Assembly (NCBI GenBank): GCA_025506515.1
Contig: CM046442.1
Location: forward strand, 63,311,340-63,375,339
DNA from: Flaveria trinervia
Lineage: Eukaryota > Streptophyta > Magnoliopsida > Asterales > Asteraceae
DNA: 64,000 nucleotides
Direction of reading: 5' to 3'
Positions 33,395-45,060 of the stretch are shown in pieces. Both the position numbers and the translations under genes were made by a program. The notes below the pieces were generated by a model. It saw only the letters and a list, made by a program, of their open reading frames with translations, did no database searches and was not told the DNA's origin. Each line of letters starts with the position of its first letter. Position 1 is the first letter of the stretch.

Positions 33395-33720
33395 TTAACC
33401 TTCCACTTCCACAGGGTGATCATGGGATGATGGTAAAGGTTGGTAAGGTGACATAGGTGATTGATGTGGTGGTGATATTGGAGATTGATGATGAGGTGAT
33501 ATAGGTGTAAGTTGAGGGGTTTTTTGTGGTGTTGGTTGTGATGTTGTGGTTGTGGTTGTGGTGATGGTTGTGGTAATGTTCATGGAGATGGTTGTGGTGA
33601 AGGTTGTGGTGATGGTTCAGGTATTGGTTGTGGTGGTGGTTGAGCTATTGGTTGTGGAGGTGGTTGATCTTGACCTGCTTGATTTAATTGTTGAATCATC
33701 CAAGGAAGAAGGGGTGAGTG
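33395..33720 (-). repeat. Pro/Gln/Thr-rich minisatellite segment of the H envelope-like gene
   Basis: Degenerate GGTTGTGGTGAT-type repeats (+ strand) encode Pro-Gln, Pro-Ser and Thr-rich runs on the - strand (QPPPQPIPEPSPQPSPQPSP, then after a frame change TTTTTSQPTPQ and SPHHQSPISPPHQSPM). It links the N-terminal domain to the coiled-coil middle. Confidence 0.8.
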
Positions 33721-34457
33721 GGCACCACTGTAAAAGTTCCATGGGTCCTTCTTGTTGATGTATTTATAGGATCTTGCATCATAGTGAGGGATGTTAAGCA
33801 CAGGTCCTTCATTAATAATGTCATGAAATGATTCATTGATTAGACATTGAATGAATCTGGGATACATCAGAAACTTGTATCTAATTTTTTCTTGAATGTT
33901 AGAAATTAGGCCATTCAACACATATGCAGACATATTAAACGGTCTATTGGTGCAGAGGGCACAAATTGCAGAAGATGTGAGGACCGGAATGTCATTCCAT
34001 CCTGTTTTTCTTTTTGACAGACAGTGTTGGAACATATGAATTAGCAACCTCCAAGGCAGATCCACTAATCCATTGACTATCTGTTTTGCTTCATAACCCC
34101 TTCATAACCAATTTCAGTGAAAAATGTGGTTATTTCTTCATCATCTAATTCAAGAGGATCATTAGCATTATCACTGAATTGTAGACATCTTCTAACAGAC
34201 ACTTCTATGATCCTCAGAGTGAGCTCATTATTGATTCTCCCAGTTAGTGTTCTCACACCATCATCTTCATCTACCTCAGCTGATTCCTAGAAGGACCTGA
34301 TGGGATTCTCATAGATTGTTTGTCTCATAGTCATGGCATATGCTACCCTTGTGGTAGATAAGAATCTTATCTGATCTCTAAGTCCTTCGGCTTCAGGCAC
34401 ATCATGGTTTAAATAACCGCTAACGTTATGGGGCTTGCTCCATGTAAGATTTGCCAT
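33721..34457 (-). pseudogene. Envelope-like protein of H, N-terminal domain
   Basis: Starts at the ATG at 34455-34457 (MANLTWSKPHNVSGYLNHD). The next blocks are IRFLSTTRVAYAMTMRQTIYENPIRSF and, after one in-frame TAG near 34290, a segment with DDEEITTFFTEIGYEG. A frame change near 34070 leads to the open frame 33580-34065 (161 codons): HMFQHCLSKRKTGWNDI, then RYKFLMYPRFIQCLI. The last block is nearly the same in K (ETFFMYPRFIQHLI) and recognisable in J (CMYQRFLQMII), which unites the three as one protein family. No signal peptide or membrane segment is seen in this domain. Confidence 0.75.
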
Positions 34458-35099
34458 GTAATCTGCACAAGAGACGTGTGTGTTAATTATCAGTTTTGAC
34501 TTTATATTGACAAGGAAGACTACTTGTCATTTCTGTTGCATTGTTGTCATGGCAAATGGTGAGTTTGTCATTTAAGAATCACATTTTCTATGTTTATACC
34601 ATTAATGAGATATTGTTTCATTGATTTGTTTCAAATGTTTCAAATTTAACATGCTCTATTCATCCAACGAACATGAATATCAAGATTTTTTTGATGATAA
34701 GACTTTCTATTGGTTTTCATGCTCATTGAAGTTGAAAAGGTGTATTATGTTACATCAACGAAACATGTTTTTGTGTTCTTCCTTATCAGTTGGTTCATTG
34801 ACTGAATTACGTTTAACATTCTAAAACTTAGGTCTTGATTAAAATTTTTTATGAAAGTTTCACCTTATTTCGATAAGAATGTTGTTTCAAAATCAATAAC
34901 AGAAGTCGATTGAGTGAATTCACATGAAAATCTTAGAATGTTTATAATGATGATGATTGAAGATGATGTACTGTATGTTTGCCCTTGTCTCACCATAAAG
35001 TCTCTCAAATTTAAAAAGTATTAAATGACCCATTTGAATTCCTTTAAATAGTCAAATAATACATTTTGAAATATTTTACAAGTTTAAAATCAGATACAG
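34458..35099 (-). other. Spacer of element H, AT-rich part
   Basis: About 640 bp upstream of the envelope-like gene, AT-rich, without reading frames or repeats that I could support. Confidence 0.5.
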
Positions 35100-35810
35100 T
35101 CATCACTGTTGCAAATGCTGAAGGTTAATATGTTTGACTGTTGGTCATCTGTATTTGTTTACTGTAGCAAATGTGGAAGACAAACTTTTGACAATGACAG
35201 TCCGCATTTGGCTACTTTTGGTCATCCGCATTTGTTAACTGTAGCCAATGCGGAAGACAAACTTTTGACAGACTCTCCGCATTTCGCTACTGTTGTAAAT
35301 GCGGAAGTTTTGTTTCTTCTTATTTTTATTCTTTCCGCATTTCTGTACTATTGCAAATGCGGAAGTTAAAACTTGAAACCTTTGGCTGTCCGCATTTGTG
35401 TTGTAGTAAATGCAGAAGAATAACTTGTGTGTGTTCTTCAGCATTCACTGTAACAAATGCGGTAGAGTTACTTGTTTTATCCTATCCGTATTTGTACACA
35501 GTAGCAAATGCGATAGAAAAAATTCAATCAACATTTGTGCAACTATACCAAATGCGGTTGACAACACTTGGTCAACATTGCACTGTAGCAAATGCAAGAG
35601 AGACTTGTTCATCCGCATTTGTTAACTATAGCAAATATGGTAGAGTGAATTCCACATCTACTTCACACACTAATGCCGTAGAGTAAAATCATTGTCCGCA
35701 TTAGGTGCACTTAAAAAATATATTGTTACCCGCATTAGTTACATGCATGTGTTACCTTAACCCGCATTAACTAATGCACCTACCTGCATTAGCTTTTGAA
35801 CTTAATCAAA
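35100..35810. repeat. Hairpin array in the H pol-env spacer
   Basis: About ten units of CCGCATTTG, a 6-12-base loop often containing CTGTAG, then CAAATGCGG and AAGA, spaced 50-65 bp. An example is 35226-35253. The last units (35690-35800) change to GCATTAG / CTAATGC forms. The same word is clustered in the LTR of H (29900-30260). Confidence 0.88.
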
Positions 35811-37237
35811 AGTTAATATGATTGAATTGATTTTTCGTCTTGTAAAGATTTGTCCTTGATTGATTTTTCTTATGAAGTTGACTGTTGAAGTTGTCAATTC
35901 TTGCTTGGATTGACTTGTACATCACAATTGATGCAAGTTTCCAATTTTGACAGATCTTGGACTTATCATGCTTCTAATAATCTGCATAAGCTGAGATATA
36001 GTGGTATGACTTATTGCAACAACACTAACTAAAATTCTTTTTGTTTTGTTTTTCAAAGTTAAGTTAATAAACAAAAGTTTTGACTTACTAAAAAATTTTA
36101 AATTACTCCCCCTAAAGTTTATGTCCACATTTGGAGAGAAACTTTAAAGATTTAAAACTTTTTGAATATTATTTGTATTAATATTAATAATGAAGCGAAA
36201 AATCTCATTGTTGGGATCATATCATTCTTACATCACACTTGTGCATCCTTTATGATTAAATGGACATGATCATGAACTTGAAGATTGATGGTATGTTTGT
36301 CCTCTTAAACCCCTACCTGGTTGATATTTTGATACAAATGACTTTTATCATGTTTTGGTTGATTAATTATTCAATGTGTACCTCACACACATAAGCATGA
36401 AATGATCAACCCTACTTATACAATGCATGGTAGAACTTTTTCACAACTTTTCTTACCAGGTTACTTAAGTCATGAAATCTCATTTTCACTAATCCTCATT
36501 GGGATTCTTTTATTTTGATCCTTTTTCATGTTGATCCATATTGGGATTCTTTTCACTTCACTGTGGAAGGTGATCCATGATAGGATTCTTTTGTTCATTC
36601 ACTTGGAATGAATTACTTTGTTGATTCATCCAATTTCGGATGTGTTCCACATTGGGAATCTTTTGGATCATAACATCTGAACTATGTGCAAGTTTCATCA
36701 GGTCTTTGCTCAGCAAAACGAAGATGAAACATGATGTGGTGAAAGAGATTCATAAAGTATCATTACCTGGTGTGTTTAGGCTACTACACACATGCATTCA
36801 GATAAGCCAACACATATGTGTACTTTGTGATGAGTGTTTCACAATTGAATATGTCTTTAATTCATCACTGCATGTATCTTTTCTTCAAAGTTGAGCCTAC
36901 CAACATATCTAGTAAGTCATTTCTATTATTAACTGTTACTATTATTATTTATTATTGGGGTAACGGTACCTTTGAAGTTATGAACAATGACATATATTTT
37001 ATTTTAATCTCTGTAATGGATGATTTTATGGTTGTTTAAGAAACTATTGCTATCCGATACTAACATTGCACGGTAAATTATTATGGATTATGTACATTGT
37101 TGTGAAAAATTATTTCATGTTATTCATATAATATGATTTTTGTGCAACTGTTGGCGTGACCTTTAGGGTAATCAATGTGTTGGGATAATCAAAACCTATT
37201 ATATAATGCAAAATGTGTTGTTTGTCTTGAAATTAGA
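35811..37237. other. Spacer remnant of H and unassigned sequence
   Basis: Holds four imperfect copies of ATTGGGATTCTTTT (36497-36511, 36540-36553, 36579-36592, 36650-36664), two with a TGATCCAT prefix, probably part of the H spacer. From about 36900 to the gypsy gag start at 37238 I see no feature; the H/M boundary must lie here. Confidence 0.5.
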
Positions 37238-38395
37238 ATGTCGCCAAGAAGAGGAGCACATGTAGGAAGGAGGGAACGGGCAAAGGCCCCCGCGAGGAGC
37301 ATGGACGAGAAGGGAATCAACCACCAACCCCCGCTAGTAATCAGTAACCCGGGAAGCAACGGAATACTTGCAAACATTATGGTGCAACAAATCGCTAATG
37401 CCATACCCACCATCATTGCCCAATCAATACAGAGCGGGACAATGCCATTAGAAATGGGGGAGATGACTAGGATGATAGTGATGGAATCCGGACCAGGTGC
37501 TCATACAAGACGTTTATGGCTTACAAACCCAAAGATTTCTATGGCACCAAGGGTGCTATCGAGACTTACCACTTGATGGTCGAGATCGAGGTGGTAGTAG
37601 ACATAATGAGTGCAAGATGGAGCACATGGTATGATTTGCCTCCCAATCTCTGAAGGGATCAGTGCTTCAATGGTGGAAAACCATCATTTAGCCCCGAGGA
37701 AGCTGCAGGTTGTATGAGTAGGGCCGAGTTCAGAGTATTGATGATGAACAAGTACTGTCCGATCAACCAGCCAGTGAAACTGGAATTTAAATTCTTAAGC
37801 CTAGAGATGAAAGGGCCAAACTACACCGAGTACATCATCCAGTTCCTAGCCCTGTCCAGACTGGTGCCCCGTCCAGTGACACTAGAAGCAAAAGATGTAG
37901 CCCAATTTATCTGGGGTTACATCCTACGTTTCGAGGGATGGTCCAATCTTCCAGGCCTACGACCTACATTCCGCGGTCGATCTCACTACCACCCTGATTG
38001 ATGACTTGATTAGGGCTGGATGACAGAGCAAGGATGAACTAAGGAAAGAAAGAGAAAATGGGTTGATGCCAAGAAGGCAATGGCTAGTAGTTGTGGTTCG
38101 ACCAGGAAAGCATGTGAAGGTGTGAGGCATGGCGAACAAGGTGGAAGGACACGGAGGCTATATGTAGGCACAAACCTTTATTGAAACAAGTGCAAACTGC
38201 ACCATCAAGGGGAGTGCAACCCAATCCCTTATTTTAGGTCAAAGTGAATCGGCCACTTGATCAAAGATTGCACATTCACGCCGGGTAAGAAGTGTTATGA
38301 ATGTGGAGACCTAGGGCACATAAGGAAGAAGTGCCCCAAGCTGGCAAGATACAAGGATGCGAGACCTAAGAAGCCTAAGGGATGAGCATTTGTGA
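37238..38395 (+). pseudogene. gag of the Ty3/gypsy element M
   Basis: The likely start MSPRRGAHVGRRERAKAP is at 37238; upstream in-frame codons look non-conserved. The retrotransposon gag domain follows: CSYKTFMAYKPKDFYGTKGA (in a shifted frame from about 37500), then MSRAEFRVLMMNKYCP, EYIIQFLALSRLVPRP and AQFIWGY (open 37714-38001). The C-terminal zinc-knuckle region has three units. The first two are damaged (a stop in place of the first Cys near 38172; YFRSK with both Cys of the second lost), and the third, CYECGDLGHIRKKC at about 38296-38337, is intact. Frameshifts near 37500 and 37690. Confidence 0.8.
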
Positions 38396-38561
38396 TGGGA
38401 CCGGCAGATGCTCACAAGGAACCCGATGTGGTCAATGGTACATTCCTTATAAACACCATCTGACTACTGTACTCTTTGATACTGGAGCAAATGCTAGTTT
38501 TGTCTCTAATGCTTTTAGGCATTTGACTAATTCAAATGTGTCTATGCTGACTATCCGTTTA
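38396..38561 (+). pseudogene. Aspartic protease of element M, truncated by J
   Basis: TVLFDTGANASFVS near 38467-38508 holds the catalytic DTG of Ty3/gypsy proteases. The fragment ends at the J insertion after SNVSMLTIRL. There is a frame change near 38450 relative to the preceding DVVNGTFLINTI segment. Confidence 0.8.
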
Positions 38562-39269
38562 TGTTAGGACCGTGCTCGAACAGACTACTAACTGATTCTA
38601 CGATTATACCGGATCAAATAATGCCAAATCCTATTTGATTGGTGATCCAATTAGTGAGAACGATAACCCAATAGATATAAGATTGAACTAAACGTTAAGA
38701 ACGAATAGGAATCGATCACGAACGAACTATGAACTTGGACAAACTACTTGGGATGTTCTGGACGGCAATGGTTTATGTGTATGCGTAATATCTCTCGAAG
38801 TGTTATGTTTTTCCACAAATTAGGTGGTATTTATAAGTTAGTGGTTTCCATTTGTACGACCAAACCATTAGTATGGTTTAGTCGTGCGACTAAATCATGC
38901 AATTGAGTCATACGCACGACAGAAGTTTTAGTTGTGCGACTTAGTCAATCTTATGTCTCAATCATACGGCTGATCCAGTCTCCTGGTTCAGTCATGAAAC
39001 TGGTCCATAAGCATGATGTATTCATGCTTATGGTCCATAAGTATTGACCATTAGCATGAATACTCAGGTTGAGCACATTTCTCTATCATTATTGACTAAG
39101 AACTATGTACAACAACCTCAAACCTATATAAGAAGTCATACATATGAATTAAAGATAAGTAAACATCAATTCATATATCATATTTCATTACTTGGTCAAA
39201 TTACACATATGTAAGACATGAAAGACTTTTACATTTAACCATATAAACTAGGTGCACATGTATCTACCA
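38562..39269 (-). repeat. 3' LTR of element J
   Basis: 708 bp from TGTTAGGACC to ATCTACCA. The cluster of CAGTCGTGCGACTG-type words is at about 38860-39060, and TATAAATA (- strand) at 38828-38835. Confidence 0.88.
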
Positions 39270-39281
39270 ACTCCCCCTTCG
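39270..39281 (-). other. Polypurine tract of element J
   Basis: CGAAGGGGGAGT on the - strand, next to the LTR. Confidence 0.85.
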
Positions 39282-40300
39282 ACCTAGTTTACTCTATCGT
39301 CAAGCATTCTTCACATGTTCTTGGAACTTCTTGTACTTCTCTTCTCTTGTGACTCCTACATGCATCTCGAATGCAAAGAAGAGCCTTAAAACATGTTGAA
39401 ATTGAAGAGATTGTATAATGTCTTGCCTGTCATAAAATAGTGGCCACTTGTATAAAGTTTAGACATCTTCAACCGACAAGTTAGTGAGCCACATTCGGTC
39501 AAATACCCTAATTGTCTCTATTTTCCCATCCCTGTTCGAAACTATGACCGTTTCCCTCGTCCTGTAGTCATAATACCTCCATTTGAAGTGTGGAGTGAAG
39601 TCCTGAGGCATTTTCCGTAAGGAATCTTGGACATTGTGCATGGAGGACTCCACTTTAGGACTACTTTAGGCTTTCCAGATATAGGGTCAACTTCAGACTT
39701 ATGAATGAACCTCTTTGGTTGTTGAGGTCAGAAGTTTACCCACCTAGTGTGGTATTCTTTCTTCAATACAGCCTCAAACCAACCTGATATATTTCTTGGA
39801 TTAGCATACAACATATCTACGCATGCCAGTCGGTTGAGCTCAATACCAGGAAGAATCGTCAGATCATGTGGATATCTGAAGTACTCAATCCCCTTTTCCC
39901 TTTTCGCAGCATAAACATCCAAATCTTCAAAATATGGCCATGCTATAATGTTTCCAGACATTTTCTGATGTCTTTTGACTTGATAAAGCTTGTTGTAGGC
40001 ATTTTGCATTGGGAGCTCGCGTTGGGCTTTCATCTCTGCATAACAAGTTGCCCATTCAGCTTTCTTGATATCAACATTAGCATCCGAAGGTTGGGTTGTG
40101 CTTTCTTCTTTCTCTTTTTCTTTCTCCATTTCATCCAACTTATCAAAAGTACCATTGCCAAACGTTTCACCCATGTTGAGGATAACGTGTCCTTTCGGGT
40201 TAGTGTATTGTGGATAGTGCTCTGCAATGACATCCTCTATCTCGATTTCATCCACGTCTTTTAGTTCATCATCACTCACTACATCAACTTCTAGGGCATC
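39282..40300 (-). pseudogene. Envelope-like protein of J, C-terminal modules
   Basis: The open frame 39728-40279 (183 codons) runs from an acidic start through NIIAWPYFEDLDVYAAKREKG near 39880-39960. The open frame 39459-39653 has FKWRYYDYRTRETVIVSNRDG. The two segments are similar to each other and to the paired segments of H and K. A frame change lies near 39660-39725. The C-terminal ~60 codons towards 39290 (a VTREEKYKKFQEHVKNA-type end) are in a third frame. No enzymatic motif known to me. Confidence 0.6.
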
Positions 40301-41160
40301 TTTGCAAGCTCATCAGGATTCAGTCTGAATATTTTAGCGACCTGCTCGTCTGTTAGATCATGTATAATCTCTCCTTCCTCCGGTGTGTAGCTCACAGATC
40401 TTCTAACAATCTCTTTCAAGTCAAGAATTATGGTAAGTTAAGTCTTGACTTGCTAAAGGGGAGCAACATCATATTCATCTGCCTATTGAGCTTCATCTGT
40501 TTGATTAAACATTAAGCACGTCACACATAAATCATTAATCAAGACATTTAAACATCAATAATCATTAATTACATTAATGTAATACAAAAAACATCTAATA
40601 ATTACTTTTGCCTTGGTCAGTAGTCTCTTCAGCTTGAGGAGCTGAGGACGAGACTCCTTGATCTTGATTTCTTTTGGTTCGCCTCTCCTTAACTAGTGGA
40701 TTAGAGGCTGACGTAGATGCATCATCACCTCGATCATCCTCGTCATTATCATTTCTTCCTTGTCCCTTTCGACTTCCTCCTGCTATCTCATCATCACCAT
40801 CATCTTCCTTAGATTCATCTTCATCCTTATCATCATCATCATCCTCATCATCACCATCCTTAATCTTAAACGGCTCACTCTTTGATCCATTAAGCATTAG
40901 CAAAATCTTCTTATTCTTCTTCTCAAGTTCTTCAATTCGCTTTACCGAAGCCAATACCAGCTCGTTTTGACTTGTCAGTACATGGTGGGCTCGGCTAACG
41001 CTCACTCATAATTAGTGTTCTTCTCACTCAGCAGACTAATCTACTTACCTTGAACTATATTCACCACCATCAGCTGATTGATGTGAGTGGCCGTCAGATC
41101 ATCAGTAGCAATAAGCTTTAGCACCATCTAGTTCAGGCTACCCACCTGTTCCTCTAACCT
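40301..41160 (-). pseudogene. Envelope-like protein of J, coiled-coil and Asp/Glu-rich middle
   Basis: The open frame 40595-41005 (136 codons) begins with a short coiled-coil-like segment (KRIEELEKKNKKILLML) and continues into a nearly pure Asp/Glu/Lys tract encoded by TCATCATCC-type triplets on the + strand. Corresponds to the charged middle of H and K. Confidence 0.6.
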
Positions 41161-41552
41161 TACCATAGGTAGAGTAGGTCTGGGTGTGAATGTGGATTGG
41201 GTGGAGGGACTAGCTTAGTGAGTGGTTGTGGTAGTGGTGGATGTGGTGAAGATGGGAGGACGGATGGGAATGGATTGTGGTGGAGTTGGTGTATGAGTGG
41301 TAGATGAGTGGTGGCTATGGTAGTGGGTGTGGTAGTAGTGGTAGGTGTGGTAGTGGTGGTGCTTGTGGCAGTGGTGATAGTAGGTGTGGTAGTGGTGGTG
41401 GTTGTGGCTATGGTGATAGTTGTGGTAGTGGTGGTTGAAGTAGAAGTTGTAATCAAAGTAAACCTTGGCCTCTTACTCTTTTTACCTTGGGGTTGGCCCA
41501 TTCTCTTCTTCTTCGATCCCTTGGAGACAGAGGCTTTGACCCAGCCTGGCAT
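41161..41552 (-). repeat. Thr/Pro-rich minisatellite segment of the J envelope-like gene
   Basis: Degenerate GGTAGTGGTGGTTGTGG-type repeats (+ strand), encoding Thr runs and Pro/His/Ser-rich sequence on the - strand, open across 130 codons. Same position and similar base pattern as the segment in H, although the reading frame and resulting residues differ. Confidence 0.75.
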
Positions 41553-42592
41553 CCGCCAACCGCCTCTTTCCCTTTGTCAGTGGCCATAAGTCGGCTACCA
41601 ACTGTCCTCACCAGTGGCTCATCATGAGACTCTTCCTCTTCATCAAGCAAGAAATCTTTGTGGAAGGCAGCCTTCTCAATTCCACCCGGTGCCTCACCAC
41701 CTTGACCATCATCATGGTCATCATCATCGTCGACTTCTTCATCAGTGGGTAGCTCAATTGGCTCAACATCTGAGTCACTATCATCGTGATGCCACCTTTT
41801 GTGAGAGGGCGCCACATAATCTTCACTGGCCAAATGACCAAACACTCTCCTGACCGGGTGCTTCACCTGCTTCAACTAGTAGACCTTCATCCTACCCAAT
41901 GTAGTATCATCCATAACCTCCAGAACTAGAGCATCATCCCTCTCTTTTGGTAGCAAAGGAAGTTTCTCATCAATAATCATCTGTAAAAACCTCTGGTACA
42001 TGCAAAAGCCTTCCTTGCCTTTTGCTTCCAGGTTCTCGATCATATAAGAGAAGAGCATGTGCGAAAAACTAAACGGGTGGTTCAGCACCAGAGCAACATA
42101 AGCGTTCTGGATTTGATCTCACATCTCATCAAACCCTCCTCTCATTGACTCTATGCACTTGAGAATGACATGAGCCAAGTACTTAAACTGGGGGAATAGG
42201 TTGCTCTTGTAAAGCACACCTGCGTTGATGTCCCCAGTGTACTTCATCCGCTATAAGCATCCCCAAACAGTTAGAGGGTGTAGCTTGGTTGGGTAGGCAC
42301 CATCCTCAACCAGATCCAGTACTCGCCTTAGATTGTCAGCTGTAATACTAATCTCCTTTCAAAAAATTGAGCTTCGAATACTATGAGGATCAATGGACAT
42401 GTCAACTCTAGCACCTTGCCAGAAGGTCTGCTGTAATGATTTGTATGACATGCAGGGTGTTGATATGGCCTTGAAGTTCCTCGATCTCGTCAAAAAGGCT
42501 ATGATCCCCATAAACTTGGAAGCATTCCGAGTAGTAGCATCTAAGTGAGCACAAATAGGGTGCTTGGTGATCATCGTCCATCTACCAGCCAT
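41553..42592 (-). pseudogene. Envelope-like protein of J, N-terminal domain and acidic linker
   Basis: Start ATG at 42590-42592 (MAGRWTMITKHPICAHLD). Conserved blocks: FKYLAHVILKCIESMRGGFDEM near 42115-42190, FSFSHMLFSYMIENLE and CMYQRFLQMII (open 41876-42088), then VKHPVRRVFGHLASEDYVAP and a long acidic linker (open 41453-41875, 140 codons). In-frame stops near 42360, 42240, 42120 and 41878. Matches H (33721-34457) and K (57740-58380) block for block. Confidence 0.72.
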
Positions 42593-45060
42593 GTTGCTAA
42601 GACACAAGAAACATATATGTTAGAAATATGCATAACAGATGATAGTTGGAACTAAGTTGTTTTGATCGTATTGGTTCATTCGTGTGACTGAAGTATACAT
42701 CTGATTTTTAATCGTACGATTGTGTTCAGTCGTCCGATGGAGCCTACGGCTGAGTTTAGTTGTGCCATTGAGCCTGCGACTGAACTTAGTTGTATACTAC
42801 AGCTTGCAGTTGAGTCTGTCGTGTGACTGAACCCCAACGCATGATTCGTACGTGCGATTGAATCGTGCGCCTGGCTCAATCGTGAGATTGAAGTTCATTA
42901 GCATGACCATTCGCATCCCACACTGTTGAACACCGTAGAATTGAATCTTTGTCAAAACTTTATATTCGACTTTGTTTTTAGACTCATTAGACTTATAGAG
43001 ACTCTAAATAACACTAAATGTCCTTTAAATCAACTTTTATGTTCATTTAAGTGGTCTATTTTATGGTTTAGTCTCAGTTCTAGGTTTTAGCCCAATCTGT
43101 CCTTAAAGATGCGATTAAGATGTTCATTTGAATCGATTGCAGTCGCCCAGTACCTGTAGATGAGTAGAATAACCGTTCGAATCATAATCAGTAGGTAAAA
43201 CAGGCAAACGAGATTTGGGCAGAGTATGTGTGTGTATAGGTGATTTCAGAGAACTTTAAGGGTGGTAAGGGTTACGACCGAGTAACTCCTTATTTATACT
43301 ATTTTAAATGTCAGTCGTGCGACTGGACTGATACTTATGCTCCCATTATGCGAATGGGCCCATACTCATGCTTCAGTCGTGTGACTGGGGTTTAGTCGTG
43401 CGACTGGCTCATACTCCTTCATCCATTCGTACGATTGGTTCAGACTTGTAGTCCAATCTCATGGTTATCCCATACTCATGGTCCAATCATGTGATTGGCT
43501 CATACTTATGGTTCATTCATGCGATTGGCTCATACTTATGATTAAATTGTACGATTGACTCATACTTATGAGCTTGAACTCATACACTTTCAATCACTTA
43601 AAATTTTAACCTTTGATATCACATTATGACCATTTAAACACCATTTGATCACCTCAGATATGATCCTTTTAGTTTGGAACTGATTAGTTACCTCAGACGT
43701 GACCCCTTTTAGTGAGTGATTCATAGAATTCAGCTAGTTGTATAGTCCGACGTCTACACTACAAAAGACTAAAAAATAGAAAACAAGTTTGAAATTTAAA
43801 AAAAAAACAAGACATATTTTTGTTGTTTTGGGTTTGAACAGAACATCTTTTAGTTAATTTGATCATTTCTCGAACGATTCATTATGGAATCATACAGGTG
43901 TATGACAATGGTTTGGGAACCCCTTTTTAATATGCACTTTGATGCTAGATTCTTTTTTTGTCCGAGAGTCAATAGCACTTTCCACAAAACATACTAGAGC
44001 TATAAGATCCACACAATGATTTTGACTTTCAAGAATTGCAGCCACGATGATTGTTACTATATTTGTCCACTTAAATCCATACATAGATTTTTGACTCCTA
44101 TTGGTGATGAACTAGGTTACATTATTTCAACAACATTTGTGGATCCCACACTTATATGGTAATAAACATTCCTCAGGAGAGTTTTGAGCGGTCTACGGGC
44201 ATTGGACAAGAAGAAACTATTCTAAGAGCTTTCAAAGAGATGCCAAGCCTCAGGTCAGTATCATCGCATAGCAGAGAGGCGCAAACAAGAATGAATTCTA
44301 GAATATTTAGGTTATGCTTATCCTCATGTCAGTGCCACTGCACAACAGAGAGGCACACAACTTATCTTCTTGTTATAGCATTTATTTTTCCTTTGCACAC
44401 AACGCACCAAAAACATTAGTCCATTAGCTTGATTGCTTTTAGCGGTTTTTACAAGTGCTTCGCTCATATTTATGGTCATTCGCACACATTTGTGGCGTTT
44501 ATTTTGCCCTTCACCCCTTATTGGAAATGCATTGATTGTGTTAAGTACGGATAAGATGAGAACACACTGCAAGTTGAACAAGCTAGTTTGAATTTTAATT
44601 CACCAATGTAGTCTACTCGCCTATTGTGTTGAATCTACCGACATCATATAATGAACTAGCATCCTCTGGGTCATCTTTCTCTATGTTACCTCAGTAGCAA
44701 ACTAGTTAAACTGTCATTTTTCTTTACTTGTGCTTAGACTTCTCAGACTTGTACATTGAATTTCGCATTTTGAGCAAATGAGTTTTAAGTCCCAACCAAT
44801 TTGTTCCTTGTGTACTATCATTTTCCATAAGCTTTGAATCCTGATCACATATTTGGTTTCATTTCTTTCAGCTAACCTGCCCCCCTCGTTTTTTTAAGTA
44901 AATAAATACCGGAACTAGTTAAATACTAAACTAAAACTATTCTCCCCTAAAATTCTAAAACTGAAAATGTTTTTGTGCTTTTGGATTCTAATAGACAGGA
45001 AAATAAAATAAAAGAAAAGAAAATAACTAATAATCTAAAAAAATCTATTTGGACTACGAA
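42593..45060 (-). repeat. pol-env spacer of J with near-palindrome clusters
   Basis: About 2.5 kb without genes. Two clusters of near-palindromes: 42680-42905 (AATCGTACGATT at 42710-42721) and 43310-43575 (CAGTCGTGCGACTG at 43312-43325; CCAATCATGTGATTGG at 43483-43498; CCCATT..AATGGG at 43342-43358). A 39-bp-spaced direct pair (ACCTCAGATATGATCCTTTT-type, 43651 and 43690) lies beyond. In 43740-45060 nothing further is supported. Confidence 0.75.

Larger units (their letters stand above)
29587..37000 (-). mobile_element. Element H: Sirevirus-like 3' part (LTR, envelope-like gene, spacer), no gag-pol
   Basis: On the - strand the order is spacer (about 36960-34458), envelope-like gene (34457 to about 30400), polypurine tract (30375-30388) and 3' LTR (about 29616-30374). 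No pol or gag is found to its right, where a Ty3/gypsy gag begins at 37238, so the 5' two thirds are deleted. Assignment to the Sirevirus type rests on the envelope-like gene, which is collinear with those of J and K. Both outer limits are approximate. Confidence 0.72.
37238..38561 (+). mobile_element. Element M: Ty3/gypsy gag-protease fragment
   Basis: A + strand gag followed by protease, cut by the left LTR of J at 38562. No LTR or primer site was recognised upstream. The rest of pol is not found at the far side of J, so it was deleted or lies elsewhere. Confidence 0.75.

Noticed and set aside
35100..35810. CRISPR-like array
   Set aside because: Units are hairpins with drifting sequence and variable spacing, no constant repeat with unique spacers, and the setting is a plant retroelement.
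41308..41589. Val-rich + strand open frame
   Set aside because: Opposite strand of the Thr/Pro minisatellite in the J envelope-like gene; low-complexity artefact.
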